Below are positions 27,267 through 36,271 of a stretch of 64,000 bases of DNA, piece by piece. Where the stretch lies: assembly GCF_000013645.1 (NCBI RefSeq), contig NC_007952.1, forward strand, positions 930,001 through 994,000. The letters run 5' to 3'. This DNA is from Paraburkholderia xenovorans LB400 (GTDB taxonomy: Bacteria; Pseudomonadota; Gammaproteobacteria; Burkholderiales; Burkholderiaceae). The notes below the pieces were generated by a model that saw nothing but the letters and a program-made list of their open reading frames with translations, made no database searches and had not been told where the DNA came from. Within the stretch, counting starts at the first letter, position 1. Each line of letters starts with the position of its first letter. The position numbers were made by a program, and so were the translations under genes.

Positions 27267-28382
27267 TCAGTTGCTCAACAGCGAGCCGCTGCGGAACGCC
27301 TTCGAGCCGGCAATCCGCGCGAATTCCAGGCCGGCCGTTGCAAAGCGCGTCAGATGCCGCGCATACAGCACGCCGGCCACACTGCTCTTTAACGTGACGA
27401 CCTGCTCGGTCAGCGGATCGACGATATCGGCAATCTCATGCCCGACATCGACCCACGTGCCGACTTCGCAGCGATACACGAGCACGCCGCTGACCGGCGC
27501 GACGATCGGCTCGGCGCCGGCGAGCGGCGTGGCGGCGAATTCGAGCGGCGGCAGCGGGGCGGCCGTGCCGTCGATCACGCCGCGCGAGGTCAGGTATTCG
27601 ATGATCGCCTGGGCGTCGTGCCCGGCGTACTCGTACGACACTTCGCGCTGGCCGCGCAATTCGATCGTGACCGAGATCGAGCCGTTCGGAATCGGGAAGC
27701 GCTCGCCATAGCGGCCACGCAGATCCGACCAGCAGAAGCTGTGGATTTCGTCGAACGGATTGCCCACCGAATTGAGCGCGAGCAGCGACGCCTTGGCGTC
27801 CAGGTAGCAGGCGAGCGGCTCGACTTCCGGCCACAGATCCGGGTTCGTGTAGATGTGCATTGCCGCTTCCCAGTCGCAATGCAGGTCGAGCACGACGTCG
27901 GCGTCGTACGAGAGCTTTTGCAGCGCGAGCCGCTGCGATTCGAGTTCGGTTTGCGGGTTTTGCGCGTCCAGCGCCTCGCGCATGGCCGTGCGGATCGCCG
28001 CGCGGTTGGCGTCGACATTGTCGGTCAGGCGCGACTCGATAACCGGCTGCACCAGTGCCGACAGATCGTGGAAATTGCGGTTGAAGTTCTGTGCCGTGTT
28101 GGTTTCGAAACGCCCCGTCAGATGGCCGAGAAAGTGCTGGTTCAGGCCGATCGGATTGGCCACCGGCACGATCACGACTTCACCGCGGATCTTGCCGGCC
28201 GCCTCCAGCGCGGCCAGCTTGCGGCGCAGCGCCCACGACACCAGCATGCCGGGCAGTTCGTCGGCATGCAGCGACGACTGGATGTAAATCTTCTGGCCGC
28301 CGCCGGGACCGTAGTGAAAACTCGTCAGGTTGCGGGCGGTGCCGAGCGTCGGGGCAATCAGCGGATGGGTTTGGGTTTGCAT
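27267..28382 (-). CDS. Succinylglutamate desuccinylase/aspartoacylase family protein
   Basis: A 371-residue zinc carboxypeptidase-like deacylase (AstE/AspA superfamily). QSSLHADELPGMLV holds the first His-Asp-Glu zinc/catalytic motif, VPVANPIGLNQ the conserved PVANP, and DVVLDLHCDWEAAMHIYT the second zinc His; a C-terminal beta domain (IVAPVSGVLVYRCEVGTWVDVGH) resembles a biotinyl-like swivel. It probably removes an acyl group from an N-acyl amino acid. It lies on the same strand as, and downstream of, an amino-acid-binding protein, which fits an amino-acid catabolic role. Confidence 0.88.
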   Translation of the reverse strand: MQTQTHPLIAPTLGTARNLTSFHYGPGGGQKIYIQSSLHADELPGMLVSWALRRKLAALEAAGKIRGEVVIVPVANPIGLNQHFLGHLTGRFETNTAQNFNRNFHDLSALVQPVIESRLTDNVDANRAAIRTAMREALDAQNPQTELESQRLALQKLSYDADVVLDLHCDWEAAMHIYTNPDLWPEVEPLACYLDAKASLLALNSVGNPFDEIHSFCWSDLRGRYGERFPIPNGSISVTIELRGQREVSYEYAGHDAQAIIEYLTSRGVIDGTAAPLPPLEFAATPLAGAEPIVAPVSGVLVYRCEVGTWVDVGHEIADIVDPLTEQVVTLKSSVAGVLYARHLTRFATAGLEFARIAGSKAFRSGSLLSN

Positions 28383-28557
28383 GGTTTTCAAATCCGCGGC
28401 GAGGTGGGCGTGCCGCGCTATCTCGTTGATAACAGTAGGGAAAGTTGCTTGGGTGATGGGTTCGGCTCGGGCCGCGAAGGGACGCCTCGTGACCGCCTCG
28501 ATCGCACGATCTTAGCCGATATGACGCAGCGTGTGGTTTTATGGGGCGCCGCAAATG

Positions 28558-28588
28558 AAAACGGGCTCCGCAGGTGGCGGAGCCCGTT
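28558..28588 (-). terminator. Terminator after amino-acid-binding protein gene
   Basis: A 13-bp perfect stem, AAACGGGCTCCGC with GCGGAGCCCGTTT, with T-rich sequence on the minus strand. Confidence 0.85.
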
Positions 28589-28642
28589 TCTGTGGACCGG
28601 CAGGCGCGCCGTCAGACGCGCATGGCCGGCCGGGTTGCCGGC

Positions 28643-29425
28643 TTAGCTGCCGTACACGTCGAAGTCGAAGTACTTCTTCTCGAGCTTCTTGTACGTACCG
28701 TCCTTGATGATCTCGGCGATTGCCTTGTCGACCTTCGTCTTCAGATCCGTATCTTCCTTGCGCATGCCGATGCCTGCGCCGTTGCCGAGGATCTTCGGAT
28801 CTTCGAGGTCCTTGCCGACGAAGTCGAAGCCGGCGCCGCGCGGCGTCTTCAGGAAGCCGATCTCAGCTTGCACCGCGTCTTGCAGCGCCGCGTCCAGACG
28901 GCCCGACAGCAAGTCGGCATAGACCTGGTCCTGGTTCTGATACGGCACGACCTTCGCGCCCTTCGGCTCCCAGTACGTCTTGGCGTAGGTTTCCTGGATC
29001 GTGCCCTGTTCCACGCCAACCGTCTTGCCCTTGAGCGATTCGGCCGTCGGCAGGATGCCCGAACCCTTCTTCGCCACGAGGCGCGTCGGGGTGTTGAACA
29101 GCTTCGACGAGAAAGCGATCTGTTCAGCGCGTTGCGGCGTCATGGACATCGACGACAGCACGCCGTCGAACTTCTTCGCCTTCAGCGCCGGGATCATGCC
29201 GTCGAAGTCGTTTTCGACCCACACGCATTTGGCTTTCAGGCGCGCGCAGATTTCATTGCCAAGGTCGATATCGAAGCCAACGAGCTTGCCGTCCGAGCCC
29301 TTCGACTCAAACGGGGGATAGCTGGCGTCAACGCCGAAACGGATAGTCGACCAATCTTTAGCGTGTGCGCCAATCGAGACGGTAGCAAGCAGAGCAACCG
29401 TCAAAGCCGCTAGCAGTTTTTTCAC
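28643..29425 (-). CDS. Amino-acid ABC transporter periplasmic binding protein (HisJ/ArgT type)
   Basis: A 260-residue protein with signal peptide MKKLLAALTVALLATVSIGAHA. RFGVDASYPPFESKGSDGKLVGFDIDLG is the family signature, with CVWVENDFDGMIPALKAKKFD and TVGVEQGTIQETYAK. Sequence is closest in style to lysine/arginine/ornithine or histidine binders. Its permease and ATPase genes are not next to it; the + side upstream is intergenic, so it is transcribed from its own promoter. Confidence 0.93.
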   Translation of the reverse strand: MKKLLAALTVALLATVSIGAHAKDWSTIRFGVDASYPPFESKGSDGKLVGFDIDLGNEICARLKAKCVWVENDFDGMIPALKAKKFDGVLSSMSMTPQRAEQIAFSSKLFNTPTRLVAKKGSGILPTAESLKGKTVGVEQGTIQETYAKTYWEPKGAKVVPYQNQDQVYADLLSGRLDAALQDAVQAEIGFLKTPRGAGFDFVGKDLEDPKILGNGAGIGMRKEDTDLKTKVDKAIAEIIKDGTYKKLEKKYFDFDVYGS

Positions 29426-29731
29426 TGTTTTACTCCTCGGTGTAGTTCAAATACGCCCGCATGCGGTTGTGCCGCTGCGGGGCACCCGGCGCGACTCACG
29501 ACCGGGCTTGGGTTGAAGCTGCCAGCCGGGGCGGCCAGCAGCGCGCGCCAAGCTTATCAGTTCAAAAAGATTGGGTAGCTAGTGAAACACCGGATGGCGC
29601 ACGAGGATAGCGTCTAAAGCCTGAATGTGGTGGCGTGGGAAAAAGCGGCATCGATGCGTATTGAGTCGGATGAGCCGCCCGCTTCGGGGCGTAATGCCGC
29701 AGTAATGAAGTTGGCTAATGGCGCCGGCTAT
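29426..29731. other. Intergenic region, 306 bases
   Basis: I see no gene. It should contain the promoter of the amino-acid-binding protein gene near its left end. Confidence 0.5.
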
Positions 29732-29974
29732 TTACTCCCTGGCCAGCGAATCCGCGCGCCCGGCGCCGACCGTGCCGCACCACAGTTCGCCCTTGTCCAT
29801 CATCCGCGCGTCCTGCGCGGACATGCCCGCGCAGGTGCCACGCATGTCCTGCGTTTCGCGCTGGGTGCGCGCGAGTGCCGCGCGGTTCATCTCGCCCTGA
29901 AGCCAACTGCCGAAGCCCGCAATCGACCCGGCTGCGACGGCCACCCACATCCATTCCATTTTGCTCAAGCGCAT
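29732..29974 (-). CDS. Small single-pass membrane protein, hypothetical
   Basis: An 80-residue product with one hydrophobic helix (MWVAVAAGSIAGFGSWL, about residues 9-25) and a soluble tail containing two cysteines (GTCAGMS and LWCGTVG). No family recognised. The ribosome binding site is weak and starts at residue 1 or 6 are both possible. The coding character (amphipathic tail, sensible membrane segment) supports a real gene, moderately. Confidence 0.5.
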   Translation of the reverse strand: MRLSKMEWMWVAVAAGSIAGFGSWLQGEMNRAALARTQRETQDMRGTCAGMSAQDARMMDKGELWCGTVGAGRADSLARE

Positions 29975-30469
29975 TGTCTGTTTCTTGTCCGGCTCTTCGG
30001 CTACCCGGAAGACAGGCCGTCCGGAATCGGGCGACGCTGTCTTTAACCGCCGGCGGCGGATTGGGCAGGAGAACGTTTATCGGCATTTGCGCAGTGCTTC
30101 TTTAGAGGCGTGTCGCCGGGTTTCGCACGGTGCTATTTTCGCGGCGACCAGTACGTGTTATTACGCAAACCGCCTGCTTTTTGCGTTTGGGTTTTCAACA
30201 GCCTGGCGGCGCGTTAAAGATTCCGAATAAATTGCCGTCAAATGCAGATGAGCGCGATTGCTGTATCACGTCTGACGGGATTTTTTTCGACTCCGGCGAA
30301 GCCGAAAACCAAAAATGGTTTCCTTAGCGCTATCATCGTTTCTCCTCGCGCCCGGCCCGATGCCTCATACAGCGCGTATCCGTATGAAGAAACCCGCCGG
30401 GCGGCCGTTCGCGGATCGACTCCGCGCGTTGACGCTCGTCACAAGGCCTTCGGCTAAACGGTGTTGTAT
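29975..30469. other. AT-richer intergenic region before the sensor operon
   Basis: About 495 bases without a supported gene and visibly richer in A and T than the rest of the window, notably 30170-30330. It must include the promoter of the PotD-like/GGDEF operon. Confidence 0.5.
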
Positions 30470-31615
30470 ATGCACATGATGTTGACGGCAGATGAAAAGC
30501 GCCTTTGTAAACGATTCTTTCACTCGCGAATCGCCGCATTTGCGCGCGCGCTTTTATTGCGTCGCGGCGTTTGCGCAGGATTTTTGACGTTTCTGAGCGG
30601 CGCGGTTTTTTGCCTGGGTCTTTTTTCGGCCGCGCCGGTTAAAGCCGACGAGAAAGTTCTGCGCGTGCTGGCATGGCCCGGCTACGCGGACGCCGACGTG
30701 GTGAAGCGTTTCGAGGCGCGTTACAAGGCCAGGGTGGAAGTCACGCTGGTCGATTCCGACGAAGCGCTGTGGACCCAGATGCATGCCAAAGGCACGCCGC
30801 CGTTCGACGTGCTCGCCGCCAATACCGCTGAAATCCAGCGCTATACCAAGGCCAATCTGCTGGCGCCGCTCGAGCTCGACAAGTTGCCGAATACCCGAAA
30901 ACAATTGCCGCGTTTTCAGGCGCTCGCGTCGATCGGCGGCCTTACGTCGGGCGGCAAGGCTTACGCCATTCCGTTTACGTATTCGTCGATGGGGCTGATC
31001 TACGACCGCAAGCAGATCGCCGTGGCGCCGCGCAGCATGCGCGAATTGTGGAATCCGCGTTACCGCGGCAAGGTGCTCGACTTCAACAGCGCGCAGCACA
31101 ATTTCTCGTTCACGGCGTTGGCGCTGGGCTATCCCCATCCTTTCCAGCTCGACCCGACGGAAATGCGCACGATTGCTCACAAGCTCGTCGATCTGCGCCG
31201 CAATCTGTTGACCTATTACACATTGCCCGAGGAGGCGACCGCCTTTTTCATCCAGCATAAGGTCGCGCTGATGTTCGGCAACTACGGCACCCAGCAGGTG
31301 GAATTGCTGCGCCGCGCCGGGGCCGACGTGGGCTACGTGATTCCGGACGAAGGCGCGCTCGCGTGGCTGGATTGCTGGTCGATGACGCGCGCCGCGACCG
31401 ATCCGCCGCTTGCGCTCGCGTGGATCAATTACATGATCGAACCGGACGTGAGCGCATTGCTCACGCAGCGCCAGGGACTCGCCAACACATTGACGGCGCC
31501 CGTGGAAAACAGCGATGGCGCGCGCATCGTGTGGATCGGCCCGGTGGAAGATATTCAGCGGCGCGAGGACCTGTGGGCCAGAATCGTGTCCGGGGACCGG
31601 TCGGAGCGTTTTTGA
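30470..31615 (+). CDS. PotD-like (spermidine/putrescine) periplasmic binding protein
   Basis: About 381 residues. The start is uncertain (in-frame ATG at 30470, 30476 or 30479, each with a long basic leader); the hydrophobic stretch GVCAGFLTFLSGAVFCLGLFSAAPVKA is the signal peptide. After it, LRVLAWPGYADADVVKRFEARY, TPPFDVLAANTAEIQRY and AIPFTYSSMGLIYDRK follow the PotD/PotF fold. It resembles binding proteins of polyamines, but no permease or ATPase is adjacent. Its stop overlaps the ATG of a GGDEF protein by one base (TGATG), so the two are translationally coupled. The arrangement suggests a sensor subunit rather than a transporter component. Confidence 0.85.
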   Translation: MHMMLTADEKRLCKRFFHSRIAAFARALLLRRGVCAGFLTFLSGAVFCLGLFSAAPVKADEKVLRVLAWPGYADADVVKRFEARYKARVEVTLVDSDEALWTQMHAKGTPPFDVLAANTAEIQRYTKANLLAPLELDKLPNTRKQLPRFQALASIGGLTSGGKAYAIPFTYSSMGLIYDRKQIAVAPRSMRELWNPRYRGKVLDFNSAQHNFSFTALALGYPHPFQLDPTEMRTIAHKLVDLRRNLLTYYTLPEEATAFFIQHKVALMFGNYGTQQVELLRRAGADVGYVIPDEGALAWLDCWSMTRAATDPPLALAWINYMIEPDVSALLTQRQGLANTLTAPVENSDGARIVWIGPVEDIQRREDLWARIVSGDRSERF

Positions 31616-33429
31616 TGATACGCCCCGGGCTGACCTTCAAGTTATCCGTGCTGCTCGCGTGCATTGGCGTGCTCGCATCCGGCGCGACCGGCTACTACGC
31701 CTATCATGCCAACCGCGCGATGCTCGTGAACGAGGCCGGGCGCAGCCTGCTCACATCGACGGAATTGCTGGGTCAGCGTTTCTCCGCCTCGATCGACGAT
31801 ATCGGCGCGGACGTGCTGGTGCTCGCGAGCATGCCGTCCACGGCGGAGGTCGCGCAAAGCGACGACGGTGTCGGCCCGAACGCGGCGCGCGAACGGCTCG
31901 CGCAGGTGTATTCGAGTTTCATGGTTCACCACCTCGAATACCTGCAAATCCGGCTGATTACGCGCCAGCATTACGGGCTCGAACTGGTCCGCTTCGACCG
32001 CGACTCCGACGGCCTCGTGCGGGTGGAAGGGGGCAACCTGCAGGAAAAAGGTCAGTTCGCCTATGTGTTCGACACGCTGACGTTCGCGCCGGGCCGCATT
32101 TACACCTCGCCGATCTCCGTCAACCACGAGTACGGAACGCATGCGGCGCAGGGCAAGCCGACGCTGCGGCTCGGCACGCCGGTGTCGAACGCGAACGGCG
32201 TGGTGGTAGGCGTGGTCGTGATCGATATCGATCTGGCGGTTCTGCTCAAGCGGCTGCAAAGCGATTTGCCGAGCGACTATCAGGTCTATCTGGCCAACGA
32301 GTGGGGCGATTTCCTCGTTCATCCCGATGCCTCGAAAACCTTCGGCTTCGATCGGGGCCGGCGCGTGCTGATGCAGGACAGTTTCTCCGTCACGAGGCCG
32401 CTCTTCGAACAGTCGCGGGGCGAGGTGCTTGCAAACGGTCTTGCGCAGCCGCGGCAGGCCGCCGGCCAGGTGCTGGCTTTCGTGCGCAGGCCGTTCGGCG
32501 ATCTGGAGGGCAACCGCTTTATCGTACTCGGTCTCGCCAAGCCGCTCGAAGACGTCCTGTCCGGCGCGAATCTGCTCGGCAACCAGATCGTGCGCATGGT
32601 GCTGATTTTCAGTGTGCTCGCGCTGATTCTCGCCATTCTGTTCGCGCGCGCGCTGACCAAGCCGCTGCACATTCTCGCGCACGCGGCGACGCATCTGTTC
32701 GCCGAACACACCATGCATACGCTGCCGCTCAACCGCACCGACGAGATCGGCGTGCTGGCGCGCTGCTTCGAGCGGCTGCGCCGCGAGATCAAATCGCAAA
32801 TGGATGTGCTGCACGCCAAACAGCGTGAGCTCGTGCATCTCGCCACGCACGACGTGCTGACTGGCCTGCCGAACCGCGTGCTGTTCATGGAGAAGCTCGA
32901 AAACGCGATCGACGAAGCGATGCGGCGTCAGGAACGCCTCGCCGTGCTGTTCGTCGACCTCGACCGCTTCAAGCAGATCAACGATCAGTTCGGCCATTCC
33001 GTCGGCGACAAGGTGCTCGCCACGGTGGCGCACCGCCTGAAGCAGGTGCTCTGGTCCGAGGACGTGGTGGCGCGTTTGGGCGGCGACGAGTTCATCGTGT
33101 TGATCGAAGGGCCGCGTTCGGGAGAAGCGGCGCCTGCGATCGCCTCGCGCATCATGGCGACGTTGAATGAAGAAGTGCGGGTAGACGGGCAAAGCATGAC
33201 GGTGGGCGCGAGCATTGGCATCAGCCAGTTCCCCGAGGACAGCGGCACGGCGGAGGAACTGTTGCTGAACGCGGACGCGGCCATGTACGCGGCCAAATCC
33301 GGCGGACGCTGCGCGTATATGCGTTACCACGATGTGCTCGAAGCGCGCCGGCGGGGACAGGCTGAACAAGCCTGCATGCGCGCCGGCGAAGGCGCGCCGG
33401 AAGGACACGAGGCCGAGCCGACTGCCTGA
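31615..33429 (+). CDS. Membrane diguanylate cyclase with periplasmic sensor and HAMP domains
   Basis: A 604-residue inner-membrane protein. Transmembrane helix 1 spans about residues 8-28 and helix 2 about 326-346; the roughly 300 residues between form a periplasmic Cache-like sensor. A HAMP segment follows, then a GGDEF domain with intact catalytic GGDEF at 489-493 (ARLGGDEFIVL) and VDLDRFKQINDQFGHSVGD. The inhibitory RxxD site is absent: WSED occupies its position. It should make cyclic di-GMP in response to a periplasmic signal, probably via the binding protein encoded by the overlapping gene. No EAL domain. Confidence 0.92.
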   Translation: MIRPGLTFKLSVLLACIGVLASGATGYYAYHANRAMLVNEAGRSLLTSTELLGQRFSASIDDIGADVLVLASMPSTAEVAQSDDGVGPNAARERLAQVYSSFMVHHLEYLQIRLITRQHYGLELVRFDRDSDGLVRVEGGNLQEKGQFAYVFDTLTFAPGRIYTSPISVNHEYGTHAAQGKPTLRLGTPVSNANGVVVGVVVIDIDLAVLLKRLQSDLPSDYQVYLANEWGDFLVHPDASKTFGFDRGRRVLMQDSFSVTRPLFEQSRGEVLANGLAQPRQAAGQVLAFVRRPFGDLEGNRFIVLGLAKPLEDVLSGANLLGNQIVRMVLIFSVLALILAILFARALTKPLHILAHAATHLFAEHTMHTLPLNRTDEIGVLARCFERLRREIKSQMDVLHAKQRELVHLATHDVLTGLPNRVLFMEKLENAIDEAMRRQERLAVLFVDLDRFKQINDQFGHSVGDKVLATVAHRLKQVLWSEDVVARLGGDEFIVLIEGPRSGEAAPAIASRIMATLNEEVRVDGQSMTVGASIGISQFPEDSGTAEELLLNADAAMYAAKSGGRCAYMRYHDVLEARRRGQAEQACMRAGEGAPEGHEAEPTA

Positions 33430-33498
33430 GGCTCGCGGTGAGCCGCGCGCAGTTAGGCCGGCGCGCACGTTCCGCGCGCAACGGCCCGTGTCACACCT

Positions 33499-34632
33499 TC
33501 AAACGATCCGTGCCCCGCCGCGATACGTGGCGCGCGGCACCGGCAGCCTGTCGAGCATCGTCACGCGCACGAAGTCCGCGCGCAAGCCGGTTTCGATCGC
33601 GCCGCGGTCGTGCAGACCGGCCGTGCGCGCCGGTTCGGCGGAAACCGTCGAGATGGCGCGCGGCAAGCTCCAGCCCGCCTTGTCGACCAGTTCGAACACG
33701 GCGGTCATCAGGCTCGACGGCACGTAATCCGACGAGAGAATATCCAGCAGGTCAGCTTGCGCCAGTTCGAGCGCCGACACGTTGCCCGAATGCGAGCCGC
33801 CGCGCACGATGTTCGGCGCGCCCATGATGGTCGAAATGCCGTGCTCGCGCGCGGCCTCGGCCGCGATGCGCGTGGTGGGAAACTCGGCGAGCACGATGCC
33901 TTCCGCCTTGGCCTGCTCGACGTGCTCGATCAACGTGTCGTCGTGGCTCGCCACCGGAATGCCGAGCCGCTTGCAGCGCGTCACGATCTCGCGGCGATGC
34001 GCGTCGGCGTAACGAGCCTGTTCGACCGACAGCTCGGTCAGCGCGGTCGCCACGTGTTCGTCGCTCAGCTTGCCGTTGCGTTCCTGGAAGCGGCGCCATT
34101 GCTCGCGGTCGTGCCATTGGCGCTGGCCCGGCGTGTGATCCATCACCGAGGCGAGCCGCAGTAACGGATGCGCGCACAACGAATCGAACACGTCCACCAC
34201 GTCGGCGGTGGCGATTTCGCAGCGCAGATGCAGAAAGTGTTCGGCGCGCAGCAGCTTGCGCTCGGAGAAGCGCGTGAGCGATTCGGCGCATTGCGTCTGC
34301 AGATCGCGGCCCCGCAATCCCACGTTGGTGCGCGAACCGATCGCGAGCGCGTCGAACACGGTGGTGATGCCGGCCGCGGCCACCTGGGCGTCGTGAATCA
34401 CGAAGGCGGCGTCGGTGTTCCATTGCACGCCCGGACGCGGTGCGAGATGCTTCTCGAGGTTGTCCGTGTGCAGTTCGATCAGGCCGGGCAACAGATAGTC
34501 GCCGTCCCAATCTTCGGCTTCGCGCGCCGTGGTCGTGCCGCGCTCGACCTCGCGGATCACGCCGTCTTCGACGCGTATCACGCCGGTAAATACTTCGTCT
34601 CGCGTCACGATGCGAGCGTTCCTGATCAACAT
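33499..34632 (-). CDS. phnM: Alpha-D-ribose 1-methylphosphonate 5-triphosphate diphosphatase
   Basis: A 377-residue amidohydrolase-superfamily enzyme that removes pyrophosphate from ribose methylphosphonate triphosphate, preparing the C-P lyase substrate. PGLIELHTDNLEKHLAPRPG carries the family's metal-binding His. DHTPGQRQW and SHDDTLIEHVEQAKAEG follow, and GAPNIVRGGSHSGNVSALEL is highly typical of PhnM. It ends the minus-strand phnGHIJKLM run, 95 bases after phnL. Confidence 0.96.
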   Translation of the reverse strand: MLIRNARIVTRDEVFTGVIRVEDGVIREVERGTTTAREAEDWDGDYLLPGLIELHTDNLEKHLAPRPGVQWNTDAAFVIHDAQVAAAGITTVFDALAIGSRTNVGLRGRDLQTQCAESLTRFSERKLLRAEHFLHLRCEIATADVVDVFDSLCAHPLLRLASVMDHTPGQRQWHDREQWRRFQERNGKLSDEHVATALTELSVEQARYADAHRREIVTRCKRLGIPVASHDDTLIEHVEQAKAEGIVLAEFPTTRIAAEAAREHGISTIMGAPNIVRGGSHSGNVSALELAQADLLDILSSDYVPSSLMTAVFELVDKAGWSLPRAISTVSAEPARTAGLHDRGAIETGLRADFVRVTMLDRLPVPRATYRGGARIV

Positions 34633-34727
34633 CGACTTGCTCCGTAGTCAGTCAGACTTGAGTGTGGGCGTTTCATGCAGCGCCGCATGCGTCAGTGTAG
34701 TGCCGCCGCGCGCCGCTTTTGTGATAT

Positions 34728-35492
34728 TCAGTGACGAAGCGGCGGCTTCAGTTCCAGGCGGCGCGTGGCCACCTTGTTGCGGGTATCTTCGTCGTGAAAG
34801 ATGCCGACGATCGCCGCGCCGCGCTCGCGCGCTTCGACGATCAGGTCCGCGACCACGTCGCGGTTTTCCGCGTCGAGCGAGGCGGTCGGTTCATCGAGCA
34901 GAAGCAGCGGATGCTCCGCGATCAAACCGCGTGCGATATTCACGCGCTGCTGCTCGCCGCCCGAGAAAGTAGCGGGCGCGAGCGACCACAACCTCTCCGG
35001 CACATTCAATCTGGCAAGCAGCGCGGCGGCGCGCGAGCGCGCTTCGTGTTCCGGCACGCCGCGCGAGAGCAGCGGCTCGGCCACGAGCGTGAGCGTCGGC
35101 ACGCGCGGAATCACGCGCAGGAACTGGCTCACGTAACCGACTACGCCGCGGCGCAGGCGCAACACGTCGTGCGGTTCGGCGCCGGTGATCGGGACGGGCC
35201 GGCCGCCGTTCGCTGCGTCGCGAATCGCGATCGAGCCGCTCGTCGCCAGATAGTTGCCGTACAGGCAGCGCAGCAGCGTGCTCTTGCCCGCACCGGACGG
35301 TCCGACCAGCACCACGCATTCGCCGCGCCCGACTTCGAGCGAGACGCCCGCGAGCGCTTCGATCCGCACGCCGCCTTGGCCATGCAGGATAAAGGTCTTG
35401 CCGAGATCGACCGCGCGCAGCATCAGCGCTGCGTTGTGGATGAACGCGCGCTCGTCGGCGTGCGCTTCAGTGCCTGTTTCAATGGATCGCAT
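34728..35492 (-). CDS. phnL: C-P lyase subunit PhnL (ABC-type ATPase)
   Basis: A 254-residue ATP-binding protein. Walker A is GPSGAGKST, the signature FSGGEQQRVNIARG and Walker B LLLLDEPTASLD; YVSQFLRVIPRVPTL is characteristic of PhnL. The ATG at 35492 is 8 bases beyond the phnK stop. It associates with PhnK on the C-P lyase core and is not a membrane transporter ATPase. A 20-residue N-terminal extension precedes the usual start of the domain. Confidence 0.95.
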   Translation of the reverse strand: MRSIETGTEAHADERAFIHNAALMLRAVDLGKTFILHGQGGVRIEALAGVSLEVGRGECVVLVGPSGAGKSTLLRCLYGNYLATSGSIAIRDAANGGRPVPITGAEPHDVLRLRRGVVGYVSQFLRVIPRVPTLTLVAEPLLSRGVPEHEARSRAAALLARLNVPERLWSLAPATFSGGEQQRVNIARGLIAEHPLLLLDEPTASLDAENRDVVADLIVEARERGAAIVGIFHDEDTRNKVATRRLELKPPLRH

Positions 35493-35500
35493 TGTGAGCC

Positions 35501-36271
35501 TCAAACCGGCAGAACCGAGGAAACCAGCGTTTGCGTGTACGGGTGCTGCGGATCGTCGAGCACCTGGTCGGTCAGACCTGCCTCGACTACTTCGCCGCCC
35601 TGCATGACCATCAACCTGTGCGCGAGCAAACGCGCGACGCCGATATCGTGCGTGACGATCAGCACCGACAGATGCAGCGTGGAGGTCAGCGTGCGCAGCA
35701 GATCGAGCAGGCGTGCCTGCACCGAGACGTCGAGACCGGCGGTGGGTTCGTCCATGAAGACGAGCCGCGGACTGGTCACGAGATTGCGCGCGATCTGCAA
35801 ACGCTGCTGCATGCCGCCAGAAAACGCCGCCGGAAATTCGTCGATGCGCGAGGAATCGAGTTCGACGCGCTCCATCCATTGCGTGGCCGCGTAGCGGATA
35901 TCGCCGTAGTGACGCGCGCCGACGGCCATCAACGGTTCGCCGATGTTCGCGCCGGCCGATACGCCGCCGCGCAGTCCGTCGCGCGGATTCTGCTGGACGA
36001 AGCCCCACTCGGTGCGCATCAGCAGACGGCGGCGCGGTTCGGACAACGCGAGCAGATCGAGCTGGTCGCCGTGAGTGGCCGTGTAGTGAAGCGAGCCGCT
36101 GTCGGCCGCGGTTTTCAGTGCGAGCGTATTCAACAGCGTGGTCTTGCCCGAGCCGGATTCACCGACGATGCACAACACCTCGCCCGGATACAGATCGAAG
36201 CTGACGTTGCGGCAGCCGTTGCGGCCGCCATACTGTTTGGTGAGCGAGCGGGCGCTCAGCAGCGGCGTCAT
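35501..36271 (-). CDS. phnK: C-P lyase subunit PhnK (ABC-type ATPase)
   Basis: A 256-residue ATP-binding protein. Walker A is GESGSGKTT, signature FSGGMQQRLQIARN, Walker B LVFMDEPTAGLD, H-loop VTHDIGV. WGFVQQNPRDGLR and the C-terminal PQHPYTQTLVSSVL match PhnK. Its ATG overlaps the phnJ stop (ATGA), showing translational coupling. PhnK binds the PhnGHIJ core and probably couples ATP hydrolysis to catalysis. Confidence 0.95.
   Translation of the reverse strand: MTPLLSARSLTKQYGGRNGCRNVSFDLYPGEVLCIVGESGSGKTTLLNTLALKTAADSGSLHYTATHGDQLDLLALSEPRRRLLMRTEWGFVQQNPRDGLRGGVSAGANIGEPLMAVGARHYGDIRYAATQWMERVELDSSRIDEFPAAFSGGMQQRLQIARNLVTSPRLVFMDEPTAGLDVSVQARLLDLLRTLTSTLHLSVLIVTHDIGVARLLAHRLMVMQGGEVVEAGLTDQVLDDPQHPYTQTLVSSVLPV

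Noticed and set aside
29975..30460. Short frames in the AT-rich gap
   Set aside because: None has a binding site, conserved motif or sensible product.
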